A stretch of DNA of 64,000 nucleotides, from contig CP073261.1 of assembly GCA_019739335.1 (NCBI GenBank), positions 1,308,818-1,372,817 of the forward strand. Reading direction: 5' to 3'. A program made the position numbers and the translations under genes. The notes beneath the pieces are model-generated. The model had not been told where the DNA came from. It searched no databases and saw only the letters and a program-made list of their open reading frames with translations. Shown in pieces: positions 24,857-33,685 of this stretch (position 1 is its first letter; each line of letters begins with the position of its first letter). The stretch comes from Erythrobacter sp. (GTDB taxonomy: Bacteria; Pseudomonadota; Alphaproteobacteria; Sphingomonadales; Sphingomonadaceae).

Positions 24857-27408
24857 GTGACGATGTTTACCAGCCTGTCGGGCACCACGATCACCTTGCG
24901 AACCTCTGCGCCATCAAGCGAACGCTGGACCTTCTCGCTGGCGAGCGCAAGCGCTTCCAGCTCCGCCTGCGGCAGGCCCTTGGCGACGGTCAGCGTGTCG
25001 CGCAGCTTTCCCTTGTGCTGCACGGCAATGGTGACTTCGTCCTCCACCAGCAGTGCCGGATCGACGGTCGGCCAGGGCGCTTCGGCAATCAACCCGGACC
25101 AGCCGCGCTGCGCCCAGGCCTCTTCCGCCAAGTGTGGCATCATCGGCGAGACGAGGTGCAGCAGGGTGCGGATGGCATCGGAGCGGCTGGCCGAAAGCTC
25201 CGCCTTTTCAATGGCTCCGGTCAATTCATAGATCCGCGCCACCGCCTTGTTGAACGACAGCGCCTCGATATCGGCGGTCACTCCGGCAATCGTCTGGTGC
25301 ACCTTCCGATCGAGCGACCCGTCGTGATTGGCGTCAGCCTCGGCGCCGCCAGCGCCGACTTGCCCGAACAGCCGCCACAGCCGCTGGACGAACCGCCAGC
25401 AGCCCTCGATCCCGCTTTCGGACCACGGCAGGTCGCGCTCCGGCGGGCTATCGCTGAGCATGAACCAGCGGACCGCATCGGCCCCGTACTGGGCAATGAT
25501 GTCCTCCGGATCGACGACGTTCTTCTTCGACTTGGACATCTTGATGACGCGGCCAACTTCGACTTCCAAGCCACTTTCGATCTCGAAGACCTTACCGCCA
25601 CGACGCTCTACCTCATGGGGGGTAACGAAGTAGCTACGGGGCGCGTGGGTCTCACCCTTCTCGTTCGGGATAAATACCTGATAAGTCTCGTGCGTCACCA
25701 TCCCCTGCGTAAACAGGCTCGCAAACGGTTCCTGCACTTCCAGCTTGCCGACATGGGCGAGCGCGCGGGTCCAGAAGCGGGCGTAGAGCAGGTGCAGGAT
25801 CGCGTGTTCGACCCCGCCGATGTACTGGTCCACCGGCAGCCACTGCGCGACTTCGGCGGCATCGAACGGCTTGTCGGCAGGCTGGCTCGCGAAGCGGAGG
25901 AAATACCACGAGGAATTGACGAAAGTATCGAGCGTGTCGGTCTCCCGCTCCGCCGCGCCGCCGCATGTGGGGCAGGCGACGTGCTTCCAGGTTGGGTGCC
26001 GCGACAACGGATTGCCCGGCGTCGAAAAATCGACATCCTCAGGCAGCTTCACGGGGAGCTGGTCCTTCGGCACTGGCACCACGCCGCAGGCCGGGCAGTG
26101 GATGAACGGGATCGGCGTGCCCCAGTAACGCTGGCGAGAGACGCCCCAGTCGCGCAGCCGCCAGACGGTGGTGCCCTTGCCCCAGCCGCCTGCCTCGGCG
26201 CGGGTGATGACCTCGCGCTTGGCGTCTTCCACGCTCATTCCGTCGAGGAAGCCGGAGTTCACCAAAACGCCTTCCCCTGCCTCCGCGAGACCGTCGAAAG
26301 GCTTGGCTGCTTCCTGCACACTTGATGCAACCACGCGCGGAATCGGCAGATCGTATTTGGTCGCAAATTCGAAGTCGCGCTGGTCGTGGCCCGGCACCGC
26401 CATGATTGCGCCGGTGCCGTAATCCATCAGCACGAAATTGGCGATGTAGACCGGCAGGTTCACGCCGGTGAACGGATGGCGCGCGGAGATACCGGTATCG
26501 AAGCCGAGCTTTTCCGCCGTCTCGAGTTCCGCCGCCGTGGTGCCACCTTTCTTGCACAGCGCGATGAACTGCGCGGCCTCGCAATTGTTCATCGCCACGC
26601 CCTGCGCCACCGGATGATCCGCTGCCACGGCGACGAAGCTGGCGCCGAAGATCGTATCGGGCCGGGTGGTGTAAACGGGCAGTCTGTCGCCGCTGGAAAG
26701 ATCGAAGGAAAATTCCAGCCCCTGGCTCTTGCCGATCCAGTTTTCCTGCATCGTCCGCACCTTGGCGGGCCAGTGTTCGAGCCCCTGCACCCCAGTAAGC
26801 AGATCCTGCGCGAAAGCGGTGATCTTGAGGAACCACTGGTTGAGCTTGCGCTTCTCCACCTCCGCGCCCGAGCGCCAGCCCTTGCCGTCGATCACCTGTT
26901 CGTTGGCGAGCACGGTCATGTCGACCGGGTCCCAGTTGACCTCGCTCTCGCGTCGATAGACGAGGCCCGCCTCGAACAGGTCGATAAACAGCGCCTGCTC
27001 GTGCCCGTAATATTCCGGATCGCAGGTGGCGAATTCGCGGCTCCAGTCGAGCGCGAAGCCCAGCTGCTTCAACTGGCCCTTCATCGTGGTGATATTTGCG
27101 TAGGTCCAGCCGGCTGGGTGGACGCCCTTTTCCATCGCCGCGTTCTCGGCAGGCATCCCGAAAGCATCCCAGCCCATCGGGTGCAGGACTTCGTAGCCCT
27201 GCATCTTGCGGAACCGCGCCAGCACGTCGCCCATGGTGTAATTGCGCACGTGGCCGATGTGGATGCGCCCGCTGGGATAGGGGAACATCTCCAAGACATA
27301 GCTCTTGGGCTTGCTACTGGCGGAATCCGCCTCGAAACTGCGGGCTTCATCCCAGGCGCGTTGCCAGCGCCCGTCTGCTGCGGACGGATCGAATCTTTCG
27401 GTGCTCAT
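24853..27408 (-). CDS. leuS: Leucyl-tRNA synthetase
   Basis: LeuS charges tRNA-Leu with leucine. The product is 851 residues, a normal length. Motif HIGH appears as [19 protein letters not shown] near residue 48, the editing domain as [20 protein letters not shown], and KMSKS as [14 protein letters not shown]. The C-terminal anticodon-binding part is complete. It is preceded by the DUF3576 lipoprotein gene, 19 bases away, and followed by lptE with a four-base overlap. No leucine leader peptide is visible upstream. Confidence 0.97.
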   Translation of the reverse strand: MSTERFDPSAADGRWQRAWDEARSFEADSASSKPKSYVLEMFPYPSGRIHIGHVRNYTMGDVLARFRKMQGYEVLHPMGWDAFGMPAENAAMEKGVHPAGWTYANITTMKGQLKQLGFALDWSREFATCDPEYYGHEQALFIDLFEAGLVYRRESEVNWDPVDMTVLANEQVIDGKGWRSGAEVEKRKLNQWFLKITAFAQDLLTGVQGLEHWPAKVRTMQENWIGKSQGLEFSFDLSSGDRLPVYTTRPDTIFGASFVAVAADHPVAQGVAMNNCEAAQFIALCKKGGTTAAELETAEKLGFDTGISARHPFTGVNLPVYIANFVLMDYGTGAIMAVPGHDQRDFEFATKYDLPIPRVVASSVQEAAKPFDGLAEAGEGVLVNSGFLDGMSVEDAKREVITRAEAGGWGKGTTVWRLRDWGVSRQRYWGTPIPFIHCPACGVVPVPKDQLPVKLPEDVDFSTPGNPLSRHPTWKHVACPTCGGAAERETDTLDTFVNSSWYFLRFASQPADKPFDAAEVAQWLPVDQYIGGVEHAILHLLYARFWTRALAHVGKLEVQEPFASLFTQGMVTHETYQVFIPNEKGETHAPRSYFVTPHEVERRGGKVFEIESGLEVEVGRVIKMSKSKKNVVDPEDIIAQYGADAVRWFMLSDSPPERDLPWSESGIEGCWRFVQRLWRLFGQVGAGGAEADANHDGSLDRKVHQTIAGVTADIEALSFNKAVARIYELTGAIEKAELSASRSDAIRTLLHLVSPMMPHLAEEAWAQRGWSGLIAEAPWPTVDPALLVEDEVTIAVQHKGKLRDTLTVAKGLPQAELEALALASEKVQRSLDGAEVRKVIVVPDRLVNIVT

Positions 27409-27427
27409 TGGGTCCCCCTAGCGGGAC

Positions 27428-27883
27428 TTAGAGGACGGTGGAACGCCGAAGGTCACGCGCCTTGGTGAGGATGATGTCCTCCAACCGCTGGATCGTGGCG
27501 GCCTGCACCGGCGCCTCGACCCACTGGCCGCCCTGCAAGGTCTGGCGGCTGGCGGCAACGCGCAGCGCATCGGCGCGCAGATCCTGGTCGAGGATCGAAA
27601 CCGAAACCTTGACCCGCTCGTTAGGGCTGTCCGGATTCACATACCAGTCGGTAATCAGCACCCCGCCCGCGCTGTCTGCCTGCGTCAGCGGCATGAAAGA
27701 CAGCGTTTCCAGCGCGGCGCGCCAGAGATAGGCGTTCACCCCGATGGAAGTGACCTGCGAAGCCGCCAGATCGGCGCGCAACCGCTCGTCATTTCCGCTG
27801 CTGCCGCAGGCCGTCAGGCCGAGAGTGGCGAGACCGAGAAGCGCGGCGCTGGCAGTCGAGCGAAGGGAGAAATTGGCCATCAT
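27428..27883 (-). CDS. DUF3576 lipoprotein
   Basis: A 151-residue protein of the alphaproteobacterial DUF3576 family. The N-terminus is a lipoprotein signal, MMANFSLRSTASAALLGLAT and then LTACGSSG, with the acylated cysteine near position 26. The mature part contains SIGVNAYLWRAALETLSFMPL and ITDWYVNPDSPNERVKV, typical of the family. It probably sits on the outer or inner membrane facing the periplasm. The function is unknown. It is the first gene of the leuS-lptE-holA operon, so a role in the envelope is plausible. Confidence 0.85.
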   Translation of the reverse strand: MMANFSLRSTASAALLGLATLGLTACGSSGNDERLRADLAASQVTSIGVNAYLWRAALETLSFMPLTQADSAGGVLITDWYVNPDSPNERVKVSVSILDQDLRADALRVAASRQTLQGGQWVEAPVQAATIQRLEDIILTKARDLRRSTVL

Positions 27884-28237
27884 GTTTCCTGCAATCGGGT
27901 GGAAGGGCCGCAGGGCCCTGCTGTGCCGCTTCTATACAAGCCGCTGGCCACGCGGCAAGGCGAAGCGGCATCAAGGGGCACAAATGCGCGTGCAAGTGGT
28001 GAACCCGTGCTTAATGCGGGGGTGCTGGCAACGTGGCAGTGAATTGGCACGATAGCGCTCAAAATTTGTGCCTAGCCTGCAACAGTCTGACAAAAGCAGC
28101 ATTATCCGCTTGTGAACGGTAGCAAAAGCAGGAACCAGCAGGTAACGAACGAGTCTGGATGGTGTGCGGGGTGATTCTTTTCATTCATCCGCCCATTAAT
28201 CCGGGGTGCACCGCGCAGGGAGTAAACAGGCAGGGTC
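27884..28237. other. 354-base divergent intergenic region
   Basis: This gap between the DUF3576 gene (minus) and the envelope-protein gene (plus) holds no supported gene. The minus-strand promoter is described separately. The plus half is AT-richer, and ends with a purine-rich ribosome-binding site (AGGCAGGGTC) before ATG 28238. I found no convincing plus-strand -35/-10 pair. Confidence 0.5.
27931..27958 (-). promoter_or_regulatory. Probable promoter of the DUF3576-leuS-lptE-holA operon
   Basis: On the minus strand TTGCCG (27953-27958) and TATAGA (27931-27936) are 16 bases apart. The -10 matches five of six consensus positions. A transcript would begin about 40 bases ahead of the ATG at 27883, leaving room for the AGGAAA ribosome-binding site. 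Confidence 0.5.
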
Positions 28238-29020
28238 ATGGGCAAGATTCGCAACAGTGCAGCACGTAAGGTGGCGTTCGCAGCGTCTGCCGCGATGCTG
28301 GCCGTCGCGCTGCCCAGCTCGGTTTTTGCCGTGGGCATGCTCAGCGATAGCGGTGCGCTCGGCGCAGGTAGCCAGTTCGCTTTCACGCCCGCTTCGGCGG
28401 ATCCCGATATTGCCGAGATGATCGCCCAGAGCAGTGGCGGCCAGACGCGAATGATGCGCTTTACGCCCGCCGGTGCCGCTTCGTCCGGCGCGGAACGGTC
28501 GGTGACCGTCGCCGTGCGCGTCGATCAGGAAATGGCGCAGGCGCTGGCCGCATCGACTTCGATCGCTTCGGGCCGCGATACTGGCCTTGTCAGCGGACTG
28601 CGGCTTGCGCCTACACGTTACAATCTCGGCATTGCCCGCGGCTACGGCAGCTTTGCCAATACCTCGCTTGCCGCTGCCCCGCGCAGTGCGGCAGCAAGTG
28701 CGCCCGCGCTGTCCCGTTCGCTGTCGGAGGCAAACATCCCCGATCTCGCTACGTTCGAGCCGCGCTCGCGCGCGCAGCAGGACGATAGCCGCTTTGCCGC
28801 TCGCGTCGAACTGGATCGCAGCCCGCCGGTCGCCGCGCGCGATGCTCGCGAATCGCTGGGCGACCAGATGCTCGATGTTGGCGGCAGCTACAGCCTGACG
28901 CGCAATCTCGATATTACCGCCGGTGTCCGCTACGAACAGGACCGCGACATCGTGCCGCTGCCCGATGTTGACCAGCAGGACAGCCAGGCGGTTTACGTCG
29001 GCACCCAGTTCCGATTCTGA
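28238..29020 (+). CDS. Exported protein with outer-membrane-like C-terminus
   Basis: A 260-residue exported protein I do not recognise by family. A signal peptide covers about residues 1-31 (lysine/arginine-rich start, then VAFAASAAMLAVALPSSVFA). The mature protein is rich in Ala, Ser and Arg. The C-terminal 45 residues look like amphipathic strands (YSLTRNLDITAGVRYEQ and QAVYVGTQFRF) with a terminal phenylalanine, the signature of outer-membrane beta proteins. It is a monocistronic gene with a strong terminator. The function is unknown; a small barrel is a guess. Confidence 0.6.
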   Translation: MGKIRNSAARKVAFAASAAMLAVALPSSVFAVGMLSDSGALGAGSQFAFTPASADPDIAEMIAQSSGGQTRMMRFTPAGAASSGAERSVTVAVRVDQEMAQALAASTSIASGRDTGLVSGLRLAPTRYNLGIARGYGSFANTSLAAAPRSAAASAPALSRSLSEANIPDLATFEPRSRAQQDDSRFAARVELDRSPPVAARDARESLGDQMLDVGGSYSLTRNLDITAGVRYEQDRDIVPLPDVDQQDSQAVYVGTQFRF

Positions 29021-29061
29021 TCCTTACGCCCGGAGAAATGGGCTTTGGAATTGGTATGCAG

Positions 29062-29087
29062 AACCCCGCTTCGGCGGGGTTTTTCTT
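29062..29087 (+). terminator. Rho-independent terminator
   Basis: AACCCCGC (29062-29069), a TTCG loop and GCGGGGTT (29074-29081), followed by TTTTC, form a classical terminator. It is the best in the window and lies 42 bases after the stop of the exported-protein gene. Confidence 0.9.
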
Positions 29088-29160
29088 TGCGCCGCTCCCT
29101 GCCCCTGCGTAAGGTTTGCCACGAGGTCGGCAAGCGACCGGACATGAGGGAGTGCGAAGC

Positions 29161-29883
29161 ATGGGTAAGGTAGCAGTCGTCACCGGGGGAACGCGCGGCA
29201 TCGGGCGGGCGGTTTGCGAAGCACTCCAGCGCGATGGCTTCACCGTCGTCGCCAGCTACGCCGGGAACGACGAAGCCGCGCGCAAGTTCACCGCCGACAC
29301 CGGGATCGCTACCTACAAGTTCGACGTGGGCGACCATGAGGCAACGCTGGCCGCCTGCGCCAGAATCACCGAGGAAGTCGGCCCAATCGAAGTCGTGGTC
29401 AACAACGCCGGGATCACCCGCGACGGTACGCTGATGCGGATGAGCTACCAGGACTGGGACGACGTGATGCGCACCAATCTGGGCGGCTGCTTCAACATGG
29501 CCAAGGCCGCGTTCGAAGGCATGAAAGACCGCAAGTGGGGTCGGATCATCAACATCGGCTCGATCAACGGGCAGGCCGGGCAATACGGGCAGGTGAACTA
29601 TGCCGCCGCCAAGTCCGGCATCCACGGCTTCACCAAGGCGCTGGCACAGGAAGGCGCGCGCTACGGCATCACCGTGAACGCAATCGCGCCGGGCTATATC
29701 GACACCGACATGGTCGCTGCGGTGCCGGAAAACGTGCTGGAAAAGATCGTCGCCAAAATTCCCGTCGGCCGACTCGGCCAGGCAAGCGAAATCGCCCGCG
29801 GGGTAAGTTTCCTGGCATCCGAGGAAGGTGCATTCATCACCGGATCAACGCTCTCGATCAACGGCGGCCAGCATATGTATTGA
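29161..29883 (+). CDS. phaB: Acetoacetyl-CoA reductase (PhaB-type SDR)
   Basis: PhaB reduces acetoacetyl-CoA to (R)-3-hydroxybutyryl-CoA with NADPH, for polyhydroxybutyrate. The start at 29161 follows GAGGGAG at 29144-29150; an upstream in-frame start has no such site. The product is 240 residues. The nucleotide motif is TGGTRGIGRAV near 8, the catalytic tetrad is S in IGSING and Y/K in VNYAAAKSG, and VNNAGITRDGTLMRMSYQDW is diagnostic of PhaB-type. No phaA or phaC lies near, so the role in storage is inferred. The next gene begins 12 bases downstream. Confidence 0.9.
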   Translation: MGKVAVVTGGTRGIGRAVCEALQRDGFTVVASYAGNDEAARKFTADTGIATYKFDVGDHEATLAACARITEEVGPIEVVVNNAGITRDGTLMRMSYQDWDDVMRTNLGGCFNMAKAAFEGMKDRKWGRIINIGSINGQAGQYGQVNYAAAKSGIHGFTKALAQEGARYGITVNAIAPGYIDTDMVAAVPENVLEKIVAKIPVGRLGQASEIARGVSFLASEEGAFITGSTLSINGGQHMY

Positions 29884-29894
29884 GGACTTGGGTG

Positions 29895-30604
29895 ATGGCC
29901 GAAGCCATCATTGCTACCTTCAACTGCGAGTGGCGCGATCCACAGTCGCGCGATGGGCAGCTAATCGCGGAGCGCTTGCGTCTAGCGGGGCCGGAGATCG
30001 TGTGTCTGACGGAAGCACAGACCGGATACTTTTCCAGTGCCGGCCACGTACTGGAATCCTGGGCCAATCTGTCACCACCAGTCCGCCGACGTGTCCTGCT
30101 ATGGAGTGCACAACCTTGGGGCGCCTTGCAGGGTAGCGAATGGCTGTGCCAATCGGGATTTGCGGCCGGGCGGACGGTAACATCTCTCGGAATGACGACA
30201 GTGGTTGGGGTTTGCATTCCCTATCGCTTCTCTGGGCGGCGTAGCTCTCCGCCAACCGGCTATGGGCCAATCACCAGCGCTATTTGGAGGAGCTGGGCTG
30301 TTTTCTGGAAAACATGAAGGACCGAGTGATCGTGTTGGGGGACTTCAACCAACGGATTCCGCCCAAATGGCAAAAGCGCGAAATGTGGGAATTGCTCGAC
30401 CATAATGTGCTCAAGCGCTTCCCGGCAGCAACACAGGGTTTGCATGGTCCCGATGGTAAGCAGACCATTGATCACATATGCTTGTCACGCGATTTACAGA
30501 AGCAGGAATGCGGAGTCCTATCTAACTTGCGCTTGAACGACGGGAACGTAAGCGATCACTTTGGCGTGACTTGTTCGGTAGTCAGTGGTGATGTCGGCTT
30601 GTGA
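29895..30604 (+). pseudogene. Endonuclease/exonuclease/phosphatase gene split by a frameshift
   Basis: Two frames together make one family member. The first runs from ATG 29895 with MAEAIIATFNCEWRDPQSRD through CLTEAQTGYF to VVGVCIPYRFSG. The second takes over near 30245 with NRLWANHQRYLEELGCFLEN, then VIVLGDFNQRIPPKW and NVSDHFGVTC to a TGA at 30602-30604. The shift is one base short (or two extra) between 30231 and 30263; frame two carries a TAG at 30242. The catalytic pieces E, D, N and H are split over both parts. It is either a real decayed gene or a sequencing error. Its base composition is lower in GC than neighbours. Confidence 0.8.
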
Positions 30605-30846
30605 CCACACCCTACCACCCCCCGGTCAAACGCTCGGTCGAGATCGCCGGGCACAAGACCTCGATCAGCCTCGAACCGCTTTTCTGGGAAATGCTGCAAG
30701 CCGTAGCAGAACGGGAAGGGTTGCCGCTCAACGCCGTGGTGGCGCAAATCGATGCCGAGCGAATCGAGGCCGGGAATGCACCCGGCCTCGCGACGGCGGT
30801 CAGGCTGTGGCTCGTTGCCGATCTGCGGCGGCAGGTGCCTCAGTAG
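30601..30846 (+). CDS. Ribbon-helix-helix domain protein
   Basis: An 81-residue protein resembling the alphaproteobacterial ribbon-helix-helix (RHH_4) family. The strand and helices appear as KRSVEIAGHKTSISLEPLFW followed by EMLQAVAEREGLPLNAVVAQI. RHH proteins usually bind DNA as dimers, but these short stand-alone members are mostly uncharacterised. It begins with GTG inside the split nuclease gene's stop (GTGA). Its 3' end overlaps the convergent small protein's gene by seven bases. Confidence 0.75.
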   Translation: MTTPYHPPVKRSVEIAGHKTSISLEPLFWEMLQAVAEREGLPLNAVVAQIDAERIEAGNAPGLATAVRLWLVADLRRQVPQ

Positions 30847-31079
30847 TTTGCAGGCGGATCGCTGGCGGGGAAGCTTTCGTCGCTGGCTTCGTCGATGCTA
30901 TCCCATGTGTCCCGTTTCCCTGTGGCGGTAGCGCCCGGTCCGGCATCGCGGACTTGCGCAAAGTTGCTCCCTCCGGCCTGCCCGGCGGCGAAGGCTTCGT
31001 TCTTCTCTGACTGGTTCTTTTCATAATAGCGGTACCCGGCATAGCCGATGGCCCCGAGAGCGGCGAGTTTGATAAGCAT
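30840..31079 (-). CDS. Small protein with N-terminal membrane segment
   Basis: A 79-residue protein starting MLIKLAALGAIGYAGYRYYE, a short hydrophobic anchor followed by a soluble, acidic and serine-rich tail ending ESFPASDPPANY. The start at 31079 has an AAAGGAA ribosome-binding site; the frame extends further upstream without support. The C-terminal DESFPASDPP type is common in small sphingomonad proteins of unknown role. It ends in a seven-base overlap with the RHH gene and diverges from galU. Confidence 0.65.
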   Translation of the reverse strand: MLIKLAALGAIGYAGYRYYEKNQSEKNEAFAAGQAGGSNFAQVRDAGPGATATGKRDTWDSIDEASDESFPASDPPANY

Positions 31080-31209
31080 ATGAAATTCCTTTCGATGCCA
31101 AGACAACGCACTGCGCCCTCGATGGTTCACGCCAGCTTGCCCCGACACGTGAATCTGCCGCGAAACAATGGCGGTTGACCGTGTCGCTGCCATTGTCCAC
31201 CAATAGCGC

Positions 31210-32085
31210 ATGAGCAGCCGCAAACCCATCCGCAAAGCCGTATTCCCCGTTGCCGGACTCGGCACCCGTTTCCTTCCCGCCACCAAGGCGATCCCGAAGG
31301 AGCTGCTGCCGATCGTCGACAAGCCGCTGATCCAGTATGCGGTGGACGAGGCTCGCGAGGCGGGGATCGAGCAGATGATCTTCGTCACCGGACGCGGCAA
31401 GACCGCCATCGTCGAGCATTTCGATGTCGCCTACGAACTCGAAACGACGATGAGAGAGCGCGGCAAGGATCTCGGGGTGCTCGATTCGAGCCGGTTTACG
31501 CCCGGAGACATCATTACCGTGCGCCAGCAGGTGCCCCTCGGCCTTGGCCATGCGATTTGGTGTGCGCGGGCAATCGTGGGAGACGAGCCCTTCGCGATCC
31601 TGCTGCCGGACGAGATGATGGTCGGTGAGCCGGGCTGCATGGCGCAGATGGTGGAGGCCTATAACGAGGTCGGAGGCAATCTGATTTCGGTACTAGAAGT
31701 TCCGCACGAGGAAGTTTCGAGTTACGGCGTGATCGATCCGGGTGCCAGCTCGGGCGCACTTACCGAAGTGCTGGGGCTGGTGGAGAAGCCGCCGGTGGAT
31801 CAGGCCCCGTCCAACAAGATCATTTCGGGCCGCTACATCCTCCAGCCCGAAGTAATGCGGACGCTGGAAAACCAGGGCAAGGGTGCGGGCGGGGAAATCC
31901 AGCTAACCGATGCGATGGCGCGAATGATCGGGCAGCAGCCGTTCCATGCGGTCACATTCGCCGGGCGGCGCTTCGATTGCGGCAGCAAGCTCGGCTATGT
32001 CGAAGCGACGCTGGCACTGGCGCTGGAACGCAAAGATATGGGCGCCCAGGTGCGGGCGATGGCTGAGCGGCTGCTGGCGAAATAA
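31210..32085 (+). CDS. galU: UTP-glucose-1-phosphate uridylyltransferase
   Basis: GalU makes UDP-glucose from UTP and glucose-1-phosphate. The product is 291 residues with the expected motifs: VFPVAGLGTRFLPATKAIPKE at residue 11, LPDEMMVGEP, EKP within LGLVEKPPVD, and GGEIQLTDAM. UDP-glucose feeds cell-envelope sugars. It is single, divergent from the small protein and convergent with the M23 gene. A shared hairpin follows it. Confidence 0.96.
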   Translation: MSSRKPIRKAVFPVAGLGTRFLPATKAIPKELLPIVDKPLIQYAVDEAREAGIEQMIFVTGRGKTAIVEHFDVAYELETTMRERGKDLGVLDSSRFTPGDIITVRQQVPLGLGHAIWCARAIVGDEPFAILLPDEMMVGEPGCMAQMVEAYNEVGGNLISVLEVPHEEVSSYGVIDPGASSGALTEVLGLVEKPPVDQAPSNKIISGRYILQPEVMRTLENQGKGAGGEIQLTDAMARMIGQQPFHAVTFAGRRFDCGSKLGYVEATLALALERKDMGAQVRAMAERLLAK

Positions 32086-32097
32086 GCCGCCGAAACG

Positions 32098-32122
32098 AAA
32101 AAGGCGGGCATCGCGGCCCGCC
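32098..32122 (-). terminator. Rho-independent terminator of the M23 gene, possibly bidirectional
   Basis: GGCGGGC (32103-32109) and GCCCGCC (32116-32122) form a seven-base-pair stem. On the minus strand the stem is followed by TTTTT (complement of the A-run at 32098-32102), so it terminates the M23 peptidase transcript. On the plus strand it could also slow galU transcription. Confidence 0.8.
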
Positions 32123-32152
32123 TCATTCAAAGCACGACCAGTTGACGAAGAT

Positions 32153-32818
32153 TTATTCTTCCGGACCGCCGCGCGCCGCGTAACCGGCATCGGTCGAATC
32201 GATCTGAGCGACCATATAGGGAATCGGGTTCACTGCTTCATTCGCCACGCGCACTTCGTAATGCAGATGTGGACCGGTGGAGCGACCAGTCGAACCGACA
32301 TAACCGATCAGGTCGCCGGAGCGCACCTGCTCACCAGAGCTGACGGTGTAGCTGGAAAGATGGGCGTAGCGGGTTTCCATCTCCGCGCCGTGCCCGATCT
32401 GAACGTAGTTGCCGTAGCTGCTATACCATTGCGCCATTTCGACAATACCGTCTGCCGTCGCGTAAACCGGAGTGCCGTGCGGAGCGGCGAGATCGACGCC
32501 GTTGTGGCGAGCGCGGCGGTTGAGAATCGGGTGATTGCGCATCCCGAAGCCGCTGGTCAGCGTTACGCCGTCCACCGGCATCCGCGACGGAACGGAAACA
32601 GCAATGCGCGGAGCAGCGTGGATCTCTCCCGTTGCGGTAACGCGACCGCCGTTTTCGAGGCTTTCCCACGAAGCGAACAATTCGCTGAACTCTGCATCGA
32701 CACCGCCGGAGACGGCGGATGTGGCCTCGATAGCGCCGGTGGGAGTAGTTTCATCGGCCAAGGCCGGGGTGGCAAAAAACATCGCGCTGGCAGCGAGAAT
32801 AGTGGTGATCTTCAACAA
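32153..32818 (-). CDS. Exported M23 (LytM) peptidase-domain protein
   Basis: A roughly 221-residue secreted protein. The likely start is a TTG at 32818 preceded by AAAGGGA, which gives a clean signal peptide (MLKITTILAASAMFFATPAL then ADE). A linker follows, and then the M23 domain with zinc ligands H and D in RARHNGVDLAAPHG and HLH in STGPHLHYEVR. The LytM motifs look intact, so it could cut peptidoglycan cross-links. No lysM domain is visible. It is the only gene of its transcript, with a terminator behind it. Confidence 0.9.
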   Translation of the reverse strand: MLKITTILAASAMFFATPALADETTPTGAIEATSAVSGGVDAEFSELFASWESLENGGRVTATGEIHAAPRIAVSVPSRMPVDGVTLTSGFGMRNHPILNRRARHNGVDLAAPHGTPVYATADGIVEMAQWYSSYGNYVQIGHGAEMETRYAHLSSYTVSSGEQVRSGDLIGYVGSTGRSTGPHLHYEVRVANEAVNPIPYMVAQIDSTDAGYAARGGPEE

Positions 32819-33211
32819 GGTGCGATCCCTTTTTTCTTCGTTGTCAGGCGCTTGCACGCCCAATTCTGATCCCCGCAGATGCCCGTGGGCGGAAGCGGAA
32901 AGGTGTTTTTTTGAGATGGTCGGAACCCCCCGCCGTCTCGTTGATTGTGGGTATGCGGGAAAAAGTTAACTAGGCAACAGCAGCGTCGGGATCGCGCGAC
33001 GGGTTGCCTGCAAGACACGGCGAGTCGTTTACAATCGCCGTTTTCGACTGCGCGCAATCGATTCAATCGCAACAAAAACCGGACATTTCCGGGCAGTCCG
33101 CCATTTCTATCGCGTCGCGCCGAAGGTTCGCGCAATTCGCCCGGCCAATTTCGCTGGCCGACAAATTCCCCGTCAACTGAGTCTTTGCGCCAGACCGCCA
33201 GGTGCGAATCG
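32819..33211. other. 393-base intergenic region upstream of the M23 gene
   Basis: No supported gene lies here. It separates the M23 gene from bcp. Notable pieces are a compound palindrome at 32972-33009 (separate entry) and a run of T at about 32907-32913. I see no clear promoter pair, though the M23 promoter must be here. Confidence 0.5.
32972..33009. other. Compound inverted repeat upstream of the M23 gene
   Basis: AGGCAAC (32972-32978) pairs with GTTGCCT (33003-33009), and inside, CGTCG (32984-32988) pairs with CGACG (32997-33001). The two stems nest with a small internal loop. It could be an RNA element in the 5' region or an operator; nothing decides which. Confidence 0.35.
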
Positions 33212-33685
33212 TCAGAGCGCCTTTGCTGCCGCCAGCACTTCCTCGGCGTGACCTTTGACCTTCACCTTGCGCCAGACCTGCGCAATCCGGCCTTCGGCAT
33301 CGACCAGGTAGGTGGTGCGTTCCATGCCCATATAGGTCCGACCGTACATGCTCTTTTCGACCCAGATGCCCAGCGCATCGGCAATCCCGTCGCTTTCCGC
33401 GTCCGATGCGAGCGGGACGGCAAGGCCATGCTTGGCGATGAACTTTTCGTGCTTCTTCGGCGGGTCCTTGCTCACCCCAAGCAAAGCGAGGCCTGCTGCA
33501 TCGAACTCTGCCTTGAGTGCGGTGAAGTCCTTGTTTTCGGTGGTGCAACCGGGCGTGTCGTCCTTCGGGTAGAAGAACATCACCAGCGGCTTCCCGCGAA
33601 AATCGGACGGCTTCACGGTCTTTCCGTCGGGCAGGGTCATCGCCACATCGGGCATCAGTTCGCCGGTGTCAGTCTGCTTGGTCAT
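33212..33685 (-). CDS. bcp: Thioredoxin-dependent peroxiredoxin (Bcp/PrxQ type)
   Basis: A 157-residue peroxiredoxin that reduces hydroperoxides with thioredoxin. The start at 33685 shares a base with the glnE stop (TGATG). The peroxidatic cysteine is C47 in YPKDDTPGCTTENKDF. In E. coli the resolving cysteine lies five residues on; here that position is not cysteine, so this looks like a one-cysteine-type variant. Catalytic T, R and W surroundings look normal. It is translated together with glnE. Confidence 0.9.
   Translation of the reverse strand: MTKQTDTGELMPDVAMTLPDGKTVKPSDFRGKPLVMFFYPKDDTPGCTTENKDFTALKAEFDAAGLALLGVSKDPPKKHEKFIAKHGLAVPLASDAESDGIADALGIWVEKSMYGRTYMGMERTTYLVDAEGRIAQVWRKVKVKGHAEEVLAAAKAL

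Noticed and set aside
25015..26325. Long plus-strand open frame inside leuS
   Set aside because: Antisense to leuS, Arg/Gln/His-rich, no domain; typical high-GC shadow.
32887..32913. Plus-strand T-run preceded by GCCCGTGGGC, as an sRNA terminator
   Set aside because: The stem is only three pairs around a four-base loop and lies too far from the T-run to be convincing.
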